Below the pieces are notes generated by a model that saw only the letters and a program-made list of their open reading frames with translations, ran no database searches and was not told the origin of the DNA. The position numbers were made by a program, and so were the translations under genes. Below are positions 15,235 through 22,011 of a DNA stretch of 23,417 nucleotides, piece after piece. How positions within the stretch are numbered: the stretch's first letter is position 1; the number at the start of each line of letters is the position of its first letter. Source of the DNA: JBKQWK01 sp052139595 (GTDB taxonomy: Bacteria; Actinomycetota; Thermoleophilia; UBA2241); assembly GCA_052139595.1 (NCBI GenBank), contig JBKQWK010000155.1, forward strand, positions 1 to 23,417, read 5' to 3'.

Positions 15235-15878
15235 TGAGCGCCTACCAAGACCGTCGTCGGCGGCGGCGTCAGAAATGACCGCAGACTCGCCGTGATCGTG
15301 AACGTCGCATAGCTCGCCTGCCCTGACGGCGACGCCGCCGTCTGGGACGAACTGGAAAGATTGATATTAGTCAGCTGCGGCAGGAGGCCAAGCCTGGTCA
15401 TGAACGTTGCCACCGACTGCTGACTGGCAGCCACGCCAGTGAAGGTCACGGCCGTTGTCGGCGCGGCGCTTTGCCCCGCGGCCGCTTGAGCGGCTCCGGG
15501 CAACATTGCCGACGGCACCGTCGCCGACAGTGACTGTAAGCGCACGTCATTAGGGATCACAAGGCTGAGTTCTTGCAGAATGTTCGACCACGTGACACGC
15601 GAGTTATACAGCCCTTCGGCAGTCTGCATCATGGTCGTGCGCTGGGTCGCCAGGGTCTGATAGGGCGTCAGACGAGCAACTTGCGCACTGAGCGCATCCA
15701 TCTGACTGGTGAGCCCCGCAAGCTCGTTATTCTTGGTCGATATCTGGTTGTTTTGCCACACATAGACGATGCCGAGAATGGCCACCAGAACGAGGAGACC
15801 AACGAGCACATACATAACTCCTCGCTCACGGCCTGCCTTAACACGTTCGTCATGTGGCAGGAGGTTAATGCGCTTCAT
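15231..15878 (-). CDS. pilN: Type IV pilus assembly protein PilN (215 aa)
   Basis: The hallmark cytoplasmic peptide MKRINLLP, which docks into PilM, opens the protein. It is followed by a membrane segment (VMYVLVGLLVLVAILGIVYVW, given here as about residues 21-41), a coiled coil (about 45-72), and a periplasmic/extracytoplasmic domain with VTWSNILQELSLVIPNDVRL. An Ala/Gly/Gln-rich loop (about 126-143) interrupts the domain and the C-terminus has a PPPTT stretch, a potential EF-P-dependent site. It starts 8 bp after the pilM stop and overlaps pilO by 4 bp. Confidence 0.92.
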   Translation of the reverse strand: MKRINLLPHDERVKAGRERGVMYVLVGLLVLVAILGIVYVWQNNQISTKNNELAGLTSQMDALSAQVARLTPYQTLATQRTTMMQTAEGLYNSRVTWSNILQELSLVIPNDVRLQSLSATVPSAMLPGAAQAAAGQSAAPTTAVTFTGVAASQQSVATFMTRLGLLPQLTNINLSSSSQTAASPSGQASYATFTITASLRSFLTPPPTTVLVGAQ

Positions 15879-15886
15879 GTGACCGC

Positions 15887-16993
15887 TTACTCCTCATCGT
15901 CCAAGGCAAGACCGAGGGCAATTGCCAGTCGTGGCGCCAGCGCCTGCAGTTCTGCCGGCGTGAGCTTACTCTTGTTTTCACCGACGCGGCTGAGCGGGTC
16001 GCCCTGCTCAACCGGCAGGTGAAGCGCCTGCGAGAGAGAGAACGCCACGTTGCGAGTCAGCGAGCCGTTACCGGTGATGCGCAACTTGGTGATCGACCCC
16101 TCGTGCTCTTGGGTGTGGTAGTAATCAATCGAGCGCCGGATCTCATCCGAAAAAGCCTCCCACGCGGCGTCGAGCGCGTCGCGAGTTGCCTTCACCGTTT
16201 CTGGCTCGATGTCTGTGAAGGAGTCGTCGCCATCGCCGCTCAGCCCTACTGTGGTGCGCAGAACCTCAGCCTCTTCGTGGCTTATGTTGCGGGCCTTGAT
16301 TAGCACCTCGGTCAACGCCCCGCAGCCCAGGTTGATAACGCGCGTGAACTGCGGTATCCCGTTGACGGTCACGACGAGGTTGCTGATGCCGGCACCGATG
16401 TTGACCAGAGCGATCGCCTCAGCGCCGTCGGTGGGTGCCCCCTGGTCAATGAAGGCGACGCTGGTACCGAGAGCCCGCGAAAGAGCAAACGCCTGCAGAT
16501 CAATGCCGTCGATACCCAAGCCGGCCTTCTTGGCGACTTCGACGAACTGGCTGATCATGTCACGTTGGGCGGCGACCAGGAGAATCTTCTGTCGCATTAC
16601 GCCATCTTCGCCGGCCACGGTGGCCAGGACCTGGTAGTCGAGAATCGCCTCTTCGACGGGAATGGGAATCGCCTCTTGGGCCTGAAACTCGACCGCCGCC
16701 CGCAACTCTTTCTCGTCGATTTGCGGAAACGTCATCGTGCGCACGACAATTTTCTGGTTCGCCAAGCCGAGGTGGAACCGCTTGCCCGACAAGCCACTTT
16801 CTTTCCAGAAGGCCTTCAGCTGCTGAGCGAGGCCATCGACATCGATGACCTCACCCTCGAACATGAGTCCATCGGGTAGCGAGCGTACGGCGGCAGCAGT
16901 GAGAACCTGCGTAGTTTTCGTGGCCCTGACCTGGACGGCCGCGATGGACGTCTGTTCCAGATCAAGGCCGATACGCGTCGCGCTTCTTGCCAT
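15887..16993 (-). CDS. pilM: Type IV pilus assembly ATPase PilM (368 aa)
   Basis: Actin/FtsA-like cytoplasmic ATP-binding protein that holds the N-terminus of PilN. Seen: phosphate-1-like IGLDLEQTSIAAVQV (8-22), LANQKIVVRTMTFP, the FQAQEAIPIPVEEAILDYQVL segment typical of PilM, ALVNIGAGISNLVVTVNGIP (second phosphate loop), DEIRRSIDYYHTQ and LRITGNGSLTRNVAFSLSQAL, ending with LALDDEE. ATG at 16993 has GGAG about 8 bp upstream. The 186-bp gap upstream separates it from the PilX-like gene and is less GC-rich than its surroundings, so a promoter is likely there, although none is clear. Confidence 0.95.
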   Translation of the reverse strand: MARSATRIGLDLEQTSIAAVQVRATKTTQVLTAAAVRSLPDGLMFEGEVIDVDGLAQQLKAFWKESGLSGKRFHLGLANQKIVVRTMTFPQIDEKELRAAVEFQAQEAIPIPVEEAILDYQVLATVAGEDGVMRQKILLVAAQRDMISQFVEVAKKAGLGIDGIDLQAFALSRALGTSVAFIDQGAPTDGAEAIALVNIGAGISNLVVTVNGIPQFTRVINLGCGALTEVLIKARNISHEEAEVLRTTVGLSGDGDDSFTDIEPETVKATRDALDAAWEAFSDEIRRSIDYYHTQEHEGSITKLRITGNGSLTRNVAFSLSQALHLPVEQGDPLSRVGENKSKLTPAELQALAPRLAIALGLALDDEE

Positions 16994-17119
16994 CGTCTAC
17001 ACTCCGCTTGCCGTCATATTCAGCAAAATTGTCGGCAGAATCAAGGGAACGCTTGAGAACTCCCACACATCCGCGTGACTTCGACGAACTCTCGATCAAC
17101 CCTGCCCCACGCGCGGTGA

Positions 17120-17130
17120 TTATGTCATAA
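17120..17130. promoter_or_regulatory. 11-bp palindrome upstream of pilM
   Basis: TTATGTCATAA is a perfect inverted repeat (TTATG-T-CATAA), set inside an outer GGTGA/TCACC-type pair (GGTGA at 17115-17119, TTCACC ending at 17142). It lies about 130 bp before the pilM ATG and overlaps AT-rich hexamers that could serve as a -10 box on the minus strand (CATAAT, TATGAC). A transcription-factor operator is possible; nothing identifies the factor. Confidence 0.35.
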
Positions 17131-17179
17131 GTAGCTTTCACCCGTACAGAGCAAGCCCCAGCGATACAACCGCACGCAC

Positions 17180-18331
17180 TCATTCCAAGGCGGCCAATGA
17201 ACACCGATAATACCCGGCTGGAGCCGCTCGTGGCCAGGCGAACGGCATCGTCACGGTGAATGGCGCACGTACGTGCAGTCCACCGGCAAACACGCACCCC
17301 TGCACGTTCAGAGGCGCCTCGATAGTCGCCTCGCCGGTCACAACCAACGCACCGCTGAACGAGGCACCGACGCCAGCACCGGCCACGACGCGGGCGTTGC
17401 CGTCAACAACAACCGTGACGGGGTTCGCTCCCGGGGCGCCTTGACCGCTGATCGAGATGCTGCCGGCCGCGTTTGCCGGCGCAACGAAGATGACGACGCC
17501 GCGCGCTGGTCTGCCGGCCGCGTCGAGCGGTATCAGAGGCAGCTCGTCAAGGTACAGCTCATCATCGCGCAGAGCCGCGCCCGGGTCGACGGCATGAGCG
17601 CGCAGGTCGGCAAGGGCCTTGGCTGCCGGCATTGCGGTTATCGCCGCCGGCGGTCGCGTGCCGGCGTGAACGTCGCTGTCTGGGCCGGCGGGCAACGCCG
17701 CCTCGTGCTCTTCGCCGATCTCATCGACGAAGATGCTACCGCCAGCGTGAACAGCAGCGAGCAGCCAGAGGTCAGGATGAACGCTGTCGAGCGCTGGCCC
17801 CACAGCACGCGCGCCGCCAAAAATGACGAGCTGACGACCGGTGACATTGCCGCCGACGTAGAGCCCGCTGCCAGTGATCTGCGTCGGCGCCTCGACAATA
17901 CAGTCGCCGGCAACTGCACAGCCGGCGGCGATCGCGCTCGGCTGCACGAGCAGCCGAGCCGTGACCTGGCGCCGGGCAGTACCGCACCTGCCCGTGACGT
18001 TGACCACGAAAGTCTGCCCGCTGCCGGGCGCCGCCCCAGCAAGGTCGGCAGTCATGACAACGTCATAGGCGGCGCCGTCCCCGCAGGGGCCGGTAAATGA
18101 TAGCAACGGTCCGGCAGGCAGGCTCGATCCCCAGCGCAGCTCTTCTGCCGCCGCTGTCATGCCGGCGCGAGCGGCAGCATCGGCGCCGGCGCCGGCCAGA
18201 TCGGCGCCTGTGGTCGCCGCTACCTCGCTCGTCAGTACAGCCGCGGCGCCGACAGCGACAAACGACGCCACGGCCAGAGCCAGCACAGCCAGGAGAACGA
18301 AGCCACTCTGGTCACGGCACTTGCTCACCAT
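17180..18331 (-). CDS. PilX/GspK-position pseudopilin with long beta-rich domain (383 aa)
   Basis: Begins with a short leader and a class III signal-like helix, QSG then FVLLAVLALAVASFVAVGAA, lacking the Glu at +5, as is usual for PilX/GspK-type minor pilins. After a helical spine (to about 65) a small Cys-containing domain (C83, C116) leads into Gly/Val/Ala-rich repeats at about 145-180 and 288-362 (such as VVVDGNARVVAGAG and GALVVTGEATIEAP). These resemble right-handed beta-helix or bactofilin-like turns seen in long pilX-position proteins. The middle (185-275) is acidic and Pro-rich. Last of four overlapping pseudopilin genes; ATG at 18331 overlaps the PilW-like stop by 7 bp (a GTG at 18328 is the alternative). 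Function as a tip or minor pilin is inferred. Confidence 0.75.
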   Translation of the reverse strand: MVSKCRDQSGFVLLAVLALAVASFVAVGAAAVLTSEVAATTGADLAGAGADAAARAGMTAAAEELRWGSSLPAGPLLSFTGPCGDGAAYDVVMTADLAGAAPGSGQTFVVNVTGRCGTARRQVTARLLVQPSAIAAGCAVAGDCIVEAPTQITGSGLYVGGNVTGRQLVIFGGARAVGPALDSVHPDLWLLAAVHAGGSIFVDEIGEEHEAALPAGPDSDVHAGTRPPAAITAMPAAKALADLRAHAVDPGAALRDDELYLDELPLIPLDAAGRPARGVVIFVAPANAAGSISISGQGAPGANPVTVVVDGNARVVAGAGVGASFSGALVVTGEATIEAPLNVQGCVFAGGLHVRAPFTVTMPFAWPRAAPAGYYRCSLAALE

Positions 18332-18861
18332 GTCAGCGGCACCGTCCCCGTGCGCGCCAAAGGCGCCGCGCCGTGAACGACGACAGTGAGCGACAGCCGG
18401 ACGGCGCGCACCAGCCCCGCGGTCGTGGCCGACAGTGTGCCGTCGGCCGCTAGCGACAACGGCACGCCGCTGCTCGACAGGTAGTCAAACGAGAGCGACT
18501 GCACACCTTCGACCACATGATTGCTCGCGTTCTTGCGCCAGAGGATCCCGCGCGCTGCGTCAAAGTAGTAGACGATCGTCTCTGAACTGCCATCGATGTG
18601 AGTGACTGAGACGGTAAGACAGGTGCGGCTGCAACTACCGGACGGGCTAGCCAGTAATGATCCTGAGGCGACTTCGAGTGTAAAGAGACGACGGGCGAAG
18701 GCCAGCCGTGAAGCTGCTTCGGCGCTGGCGTTGCTGCGCGCACAGGCAGCTGCCGTGGTAAAAAACCACGACCACGCACCGGCAAGCAACAGCGAGGCCA
18801 GCGCCACAGCCACGACAAGTTCGATCAGGCTGAACCCGCTCTGCGCCGGCCTGCGCCTCAC
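18325..18861 (-). CDS. PilW-like minor pilin (178 aa)
   Basis: A 9-residue basic leader ending in SG precedes the class III cleavage site and helix: G then FSLIELVVAVALASLLLAGA, with Glu at +5. The rest is a pilin-like beta domain with a Cys pair (GSCSRTCLTV), YYFDAARGILWRK and the PilW/PilJ-typical VVEGVQSLSFDYL followed by VRAVRLSLTVV. PilD, encoded upstream, would process it. GTG start overlaps the PilV-like stop as GTGA. Called PilW-like by the order FimT-PilV-PilW-PilX and by the late 'VQSLSFDY...VRAVRLSL' pattern; GspJ is the equivalent in type II secretion. Confidence 0.83.
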   Translation of the reverse strand: MRRRPAQSGFSLIELVVAVALASLLLAGAWSWFFTTAAACARSNASAEAASRLAFARRLFTLEVASGSLLASPSGSCSRTCLTVSVTHIDGSSETIVYYFDAARGILWRKNASNHVVEGVQSLSFDYLSSSGVPLSLAADGTLSATTAGLVRAVRLSLTVVVHGAAPLARTGTVPLTW

Positions 18862-19535
18862 GGCAGAACCGTCACACGATCGTCGCTGACCGAGTTCGTT
18901 ACGACGGCAGAAAGTCGCCGCGGTGCGCTGTCACCATCTCGGTAGTACGTCAGGTCAAGAATGAGCGAGAGGGACGGCGGCCGCAGGTCGGGCGCTTGCC
19001 AGCCGGCAACTGCCGTTGGCGGCAGCGGCAGCCACTCGCCGCCCGAGCAGATGGCAAAACGAGCCGTCACGCGGAGAGCGCAGCTGGGCAGATCGAGCCG
19101 GGTAAGAAACGCGCCGGCGGGCGCGTCGGGTGCCGCCGACGCGATATACGCTGCCGCCGCGGTATTGCGAGTGATATCGGCGTGTGGAAAGAGGCGACCG
19201 AGAACGCTGTTGGTTTCGCCGCCCAGTTGGTCAGACATCATTGGCAGTGTACGCACGGTGCCGAGCCAATTCTGGACGTCAGTGGCGGCCGTATCGCGAT
19301 CGTGCGTCAGCGCGTCGCTCTTCAGCACGGTCATGACGAAGCCGCTGGCGGCGGCAACCGTCAGGAGCAGCACGCCGGCAGCAATGGCGACTTCGAGAAG
19401 CGAGAATCCTGCCTTGTCGGTGGCGCGCGCCACGTGCCGGCGATGCGCGGTCGGGCGCACGACGCGAGGGCGATGCGCAGCTAGGTGCTGGCGGTGCGCG
19501 CTTACGCGCGTGGCCTGCGGACTGCGGCGGTTCAC
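18858..19535 (-). CDS. PilV-like minor pilin with unusually long basic leader (225 aa)
   Basis: Class III signal KAG then FSLLEVAIAAGVLLLTVAAA with Glu at +5, followed by a helix and a beta-rich domain (ITRNTAAAAYIA, LTRLDLPSCALRVTARFAIC, LSLILDLTYYRDG). I chose the GTG at 19535 because it overlaps the upstream stop as GTGA like its neighbours. That gives a 43-residue Arg/His-rich leader with three AHR repeats. An alternative GTG at 19433 gives a normal 9-residue leader (MARATDKAG) but no visible ribosome-binding site and a 98-bp gap. PilV-like identity rests on gene order and the pilin signal. Confidence 0.75.
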   Translation of the reverse strand: MNRRSPQATRVSAHRQHLAAHRPRVVRPTAHRRHVARATDKAGFSLLEVAIAAGVLLLTVAAASGFVMTVLKSDALTHDRDTAATDVQNWLGTVRTLPMMSDQLGGETNSVLGRLFPHADITRNTAAAAYIASAAPDAPAGAFLTRLDLPSCALRVTARFAICSGGEWLPLPPTAVAGWQAPDLRPPSLSLILDLTYYRDGDSAPRRLSAVVTNSVSDDRVTVLP

Positions 19536-20041
19536 TCGCACCGCATGCCGCCTGTGAGCTGCACAACAACCGTGGCCGTGGTGCCAGTCCAGCGCAGCCA
19601 GAACGTGCCCGCCCGCGGAACTAGAGAATTGCCGGCACAAGGCCAGCCGTGGGCGGCAAACTCTATGACGCCGCCGGGAAAATTGGTCGTGCAGGCAACC
19701 GCGCCCAGGCTGCCAGACTCGGCATCACGCCAGACTCCGTCGCGCAAGACGCTCGCCTGATATACAGCATCGGCCGTGACCGTCACCCGCGTGCGGGTGG
19801 CACCCGCCTGCGCCTCTGCCTGGGCATGGCGCAAAATGACGACCAGCTGCCGGCCGGCAGTGGCCACAGAGACGTGGCCACGCATGGCTACTGCCGAGGG
19901 CACTGACACGCCGGTTATGACCGCCAGCACGGCCACAATGACGGCCAGCTCGACAACCGTGAAACCGTGCTGGGCAAGCACGCCGCGCGGTGCTAACCGC
20001 CGGCGAACACACGAAACGTGACTATGAAGCGAATCCTTCAT
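19532..20041 (-). CDS. FimT/GspH-like pseudopilin (169 aa)
   Basis: Class III signal QHG then FTVVELAVIVAVLAVITGVSV, Glu at +5, after a 26-residue basic leader. The helix continues as MRGHVSVATAGRQLVVILRHAQAEA, the GspH/FimT-typical segment where ordinary pilins differ (A..L...L..AR.eA), and the C-terminal part is beta-rich (VTVTADAVYQASV, IEFAAHGWPCAG, FWLRWTGTTATVVVQL), again as in GspH. Start is the ATG at 20041; a GTG at 20050 is possible and has a GGGAGG further upstream. First of the four-gene pseudopilin set and the gene nearest to the palindrome-rich control region. Confidence 0.83.
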   Translation of the reverse strand: MKDSLHSHVSCVRRRLAPRGVLAQHGFTVVELAVIVAVLAVITGVSVPSAVAMRGHVSVATAGRQLVVILRHAQAEAQAGATRTRVTVTADAVYQASVLRDGVWRDAESGSLGAVACTTNFPGGVIEFAAHGWPCAGNSLVPRAGTFWLRWTGTTATVVVQLTGGMRCE

Positions 20042-20069
20042 GGAAACCACGATAAGCTCGCCCTCCCGA

Positions 20070-20096
20070 GGTCACCAGGGTGACCACGGCCGTGGT
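20070..20096. promoter_or_regulatory. Two overlapping palindromes before the pseudopilin operon
   Basis: GGTCACC (20070-20076), a 2-bp centre, then GGTGACC (20079-20085) form a perfect 16-bp dyad. It runs straight into ACCACGGCCGTGGT (20083-20096), a 14-bp perfect palindrome. Both lie 29-55 bp before the FimT/GspH-like ATG, a suitable place for an operator. The regulator is unknown. Confidence 0.55.
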
Positions 20097-20098
20097 AG

Positions 20099-20131
20099 GG
20101 TGACAGTGAAAGCTCAGGAGTGGTGACAGTG
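20099..20131. repeat. 10-bp direct repeat GGTGACAGTG
   Basis: Identical copies at 20099-20108 and 20122-20131, 23 bp centre to centre (about two helical turns), share the GGTGAC core with the adjacent dyad at 20070-20085. Together they make four GTGAC/GTCAC half-sites in about 60 bp, consistent with cooperative binding of a regulator upstream of the pseudopilin genes. Confidence 0.6.
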
Positions 20132-20193
20132 GCACGGCCACGCAGTCAGAGTGGCGGCGCGAGGCCGGCATCGTGGCGACGCGAGGCGGTCAT

Positions 20194-20213
20194 GAGAGTG
20201 GAGGTACACTCTC
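20194..20213. terminator. 7-bp stem-loop after the prepilin peptidase gene
   Basis: GAGAGTG and CACTCTC are separated by a 6-nt loop, about 70 bp after the pilD stop. No T run follows on the minus strand. The 232-bp gap 20051-20282 therefore holds a possible pilD terminator followed by the control region of the pseudopilin operon. Confidence 0.35.
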
Positions 20214-20282
20214 GTGGCGCGGACGCTTCAGGCGCTGGTGGCGGTCACGTCAGACGCGGGCCGAAGCGTCGGCACGCGGCGG

Positions 20283-21059
20283 TCAGCGATGCAGCGCGAC
20301 GCGCAGGTAGGCGTGCACGAGCGGGTGGCCGACGAAGAGAGCGGTCACCGCGCCGAGGGCGAGAAACGGACCGAAGGGGATGGCGGTCTTGCCCGAGCGG
20401 CCGGCGAAGGCGACCAAAGCCACGCCGCCGAGAGCGCCGACGACGAAGGCGATGAACAGCGCCGGGATCACGGCGGAACCAAGAAAGAAGCCCATGCACA
20501 GGGCCATCTTGACGTCGCCCATGCCCATGCCGGTGACGCCGCGCAGGCGTTCGTACACCTCGGCGATGACGAACAGAAACAGCGCCGCCCCCAGGCCAGC
20601 CACCAGCCATTCAAGCCAGCGGTGAGGCTGCAGCACGATCATCAGCACCAGGCCGACGGCGGCCGTGGGCAGAATGATCACGTCGGGGATGATGTGCTCC
20701 TCCACGTCGACCTCGCTGACGAGTACGAGAGCAGCAATGAAGAGCAGGTGCGGCAGGAGCACCCAGCTCAGACCGTCGAGGCCGGCAACGCCGGCGAACA
20801 GGCCGGCGGTGAGCGCCTCGACCACCGGGTAGCGCAGGCTGATGGCGGCGCCGCAGGCACGGCAGCGGCCGCGCAGGAGGATCCAGCTGAGCAGCGGAAT
20901 GTTGTCGTAGGCCCTGATCCGAGCGTGGCAGGTGGGGCAAAACGAACGCGTCTCGCGAACGATGCTGATGCCGCGCGGCAGGCGGTAGGCCCAGGCGTTG
21001 ACGAAACTGCCGATGAGCAGGCCGTAGAGTGCGGCCACAACAATGAGAAAGGCGGTCAT
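20283..21059 (-). CDS. pilD: Type IV prepilin leader peptidase (258 aa)
   Basis: Polytopic aspartyl protease and N-methyltransferase that cleaves class III signals of the pseudopilins encoded just downstream. N-terminal GSFVNAWAYRLPRG (17-30); zinc-binding Cys pairs C41PTC44 and C66RAC69 show the full bifunctional form; catalytic Asp in SEVDVEEHIIPD (D118) and in GMGMGDVKM (D182); about seven to eight membrane segments. Length is typical. ATG at 21059 has no Shine-Dalgarno sequence; the place is taken by a 14-bp palindrome. The 163-bp gap upstream shows no clear promoter. Confidence 0.95.
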   Translation of the reverse strand: MTAFLIVVAALYGLLIGSFVNAWAYRLPRGISIVRETRSFCPTCHARIRAYDNIPLLSWILLRGRCRACGAAISLRYPVVEALTAGLFAGVAGLDGLSWVLLPHLLFIAALVLVSEVDVEEHIIPDVIILPTAAVGLVLMIVLQPHRWLEWLVAGLGAALFLFVIAEVYERLRGVTGMGMGDVKMALCMGFFLGSAVIPALFIAFVVGALGGVALVAFAGRSGKTAIPFGPFLALGAVTALFVGHPLVHAYLRVALHR

Positions 21060-21062
21060 TGC

Positions 21063-21076
21063 GCGCTCGCGAGCGC
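21063..21076. repeat. 14-bp palindrome at the pilD translation start
   Basis: GCGCTCGCGAGCGC is a perfect palindrome ending 3 bp before the pilD ATG, exactly where a ribosome-binding site would be. In a GC-rich genome it may be chance, but in RNA it could pair and limit initiation. Confidence 0.4.
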
Positions 21077-21222
21077 AGGGCTCGCCGCTGTCGGGCGCGC
21101 CGACGGCGATATCGCTCTCTCGGACACCGTGAACGTCGTCGTGGCTGGCCCGCGAGAAGACGCGTATTGCTGCGCGTCATTGCTGCCTCTCCGAGGGTGT
21201 GCCGTCACTGCCGCACTCGCCC

Positions 21223-22011
21223 TCACAGGTAGCGCTGGAAGAGGGCGGCGATGAGGTCGTTGAAGCGCGTCGGCGAGAAGATCGGCTTGAGGGCGGCGAC
21301 GGCTTGCATGCGGGCCTGTTTCGCCTTCGGCAGCAGGCCGTTCAGCGCCGCCGCCGCCTTCTGCATAGAGTACTTGTCGCCCTGCTGGTAGATCTGTGCC
21401 CACATGATGATCGCCGCGTGCGTCTCGCCGCCCTTGGCCAGCAGGTCCGCCGCCAGGCGGGGCACAAACGCCGGCCGGCCGGGCAGGCCGGCCGCAACCG
21501 TGAACCAGTGGGCGGCGACCTGGTCCTTCGTCTTGCCCTCACCGTACATGTAGACGAGAAAGCCGAGCTGGAAAGACAGCTGCCAGTTGCGCGGATTGGC
21601 CCGCTGGCCGCGCTGCAGCAAGGTATAGGCGACGAGCGGCTGGCGGGCGTCGATGAGGGCGAAGCTGCTGAACAGATACGGCTCGATGAAGTGCGGGCTC
21701 AGCGTCGTCACCAGCGTGAGCATCGCCGGCAGCGAGTCGAGGCGATGGTCACCGTTCACATGCTCGCCGTAGTACTGGATGGCCCCGAGCCAGTAGATGT
21801 CGGCGATCGAGGTGCGGTAGCTGGGCGAGAACTCCTCGTAGAAACGTGGCGCCGGCACAAAGACGCGCGCGTTGCCGGCACTGGTCGCCGGGCGGCTGAT
21901 CTGAAAAACGATCACCGCCGCCAGACAGATAGCGGCCGCCAGGATGGGAAGCAGGCGGCGACGCAGCAGTTCCGACAGGCGAGGCAGCAGTGCGGATGAT
22001 CGGCCGCCCAT
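21223..22011 (-). CDS. Membrane-anchored helical-repeat (TPR-like) protein (262 aa)
   Basis: Function not known. One N-terminal membrane segment (LPILAAAICLAAVIVFQI, about residues 21-38) is followed by helical pairs of TPR character: a first block SIADIYWLGAIQYYGEH, then LVTTLSPHFIEPYLFSSFALID, LLQRGQRANPRNWQLSFQLGFLVY and AAHWFTVAAGLPGRPAFVPRLAADLL. Proteins of this kind with the YWLGAIQYYGEH block are found beside ABC exporters and pilus genes in several phyla. I chose the ATG at 22011: it overlaps the permease stop by one base (TGATG) and AAGGAG stands 5 bp upstream, better than a GTG 27 bp earlier. Coupling to the ABC genes suggests an accessory subunit; position next to pilD suggests pilus assembly. 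Confidence 0.7.
   Translation of the reverse strand: MGGRSSALLPRLSELLRRRLLPILAAAICLAAVIVFQISRPATSAGNARVFVPAPRFYEEFSPSYRTSIADIYWLGAIQYYGEHVNGDHRLDSLPAMLTLVTTLSPHFIEPYLFSSFALIDARQPLVAYTLLQRGQRANPRNWQLSFQLGFLVYMYGEGKTKDQVAAHWFTVAAGLPGRPAFVPRLAADLLAKGGETHAAIIMWAQIYQQGDKYSMQKAAAALNGLLPKAKQARMQAVAALKPIFSPTRFNDLIAALFQRYL

Noticed and set aside
16994..17179. Possible cyclic-di-GMP (GEMM) riboswitch before pilM
   Set aside because: Such switches often precede pilus genes, but the conserved GEMM core sequences and pairing are not found here or before the pseudopilins.
16994..17179. Sigma54-type -24/-12 promoter for pilM
   Set aside because: Several GG and GC pairs exist, but none has the required spacing with TGC at -12.
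16962..17297. Small minus-strand frame across the pilM upstream gap
   Set aside because: It overlaps both flanking genes, has no ribosome-binding site and no family resemblance.
20611..21180. Minus-strand ATG at 21180 with GGAGAGG upstream, opening a 189-codon frame
   Set aside because: Most of the frame overlaps pilD out of frame and its Arg-rich product looks like a shadow; the good ribosome-binding site is noted, but a real gene is unlikely.
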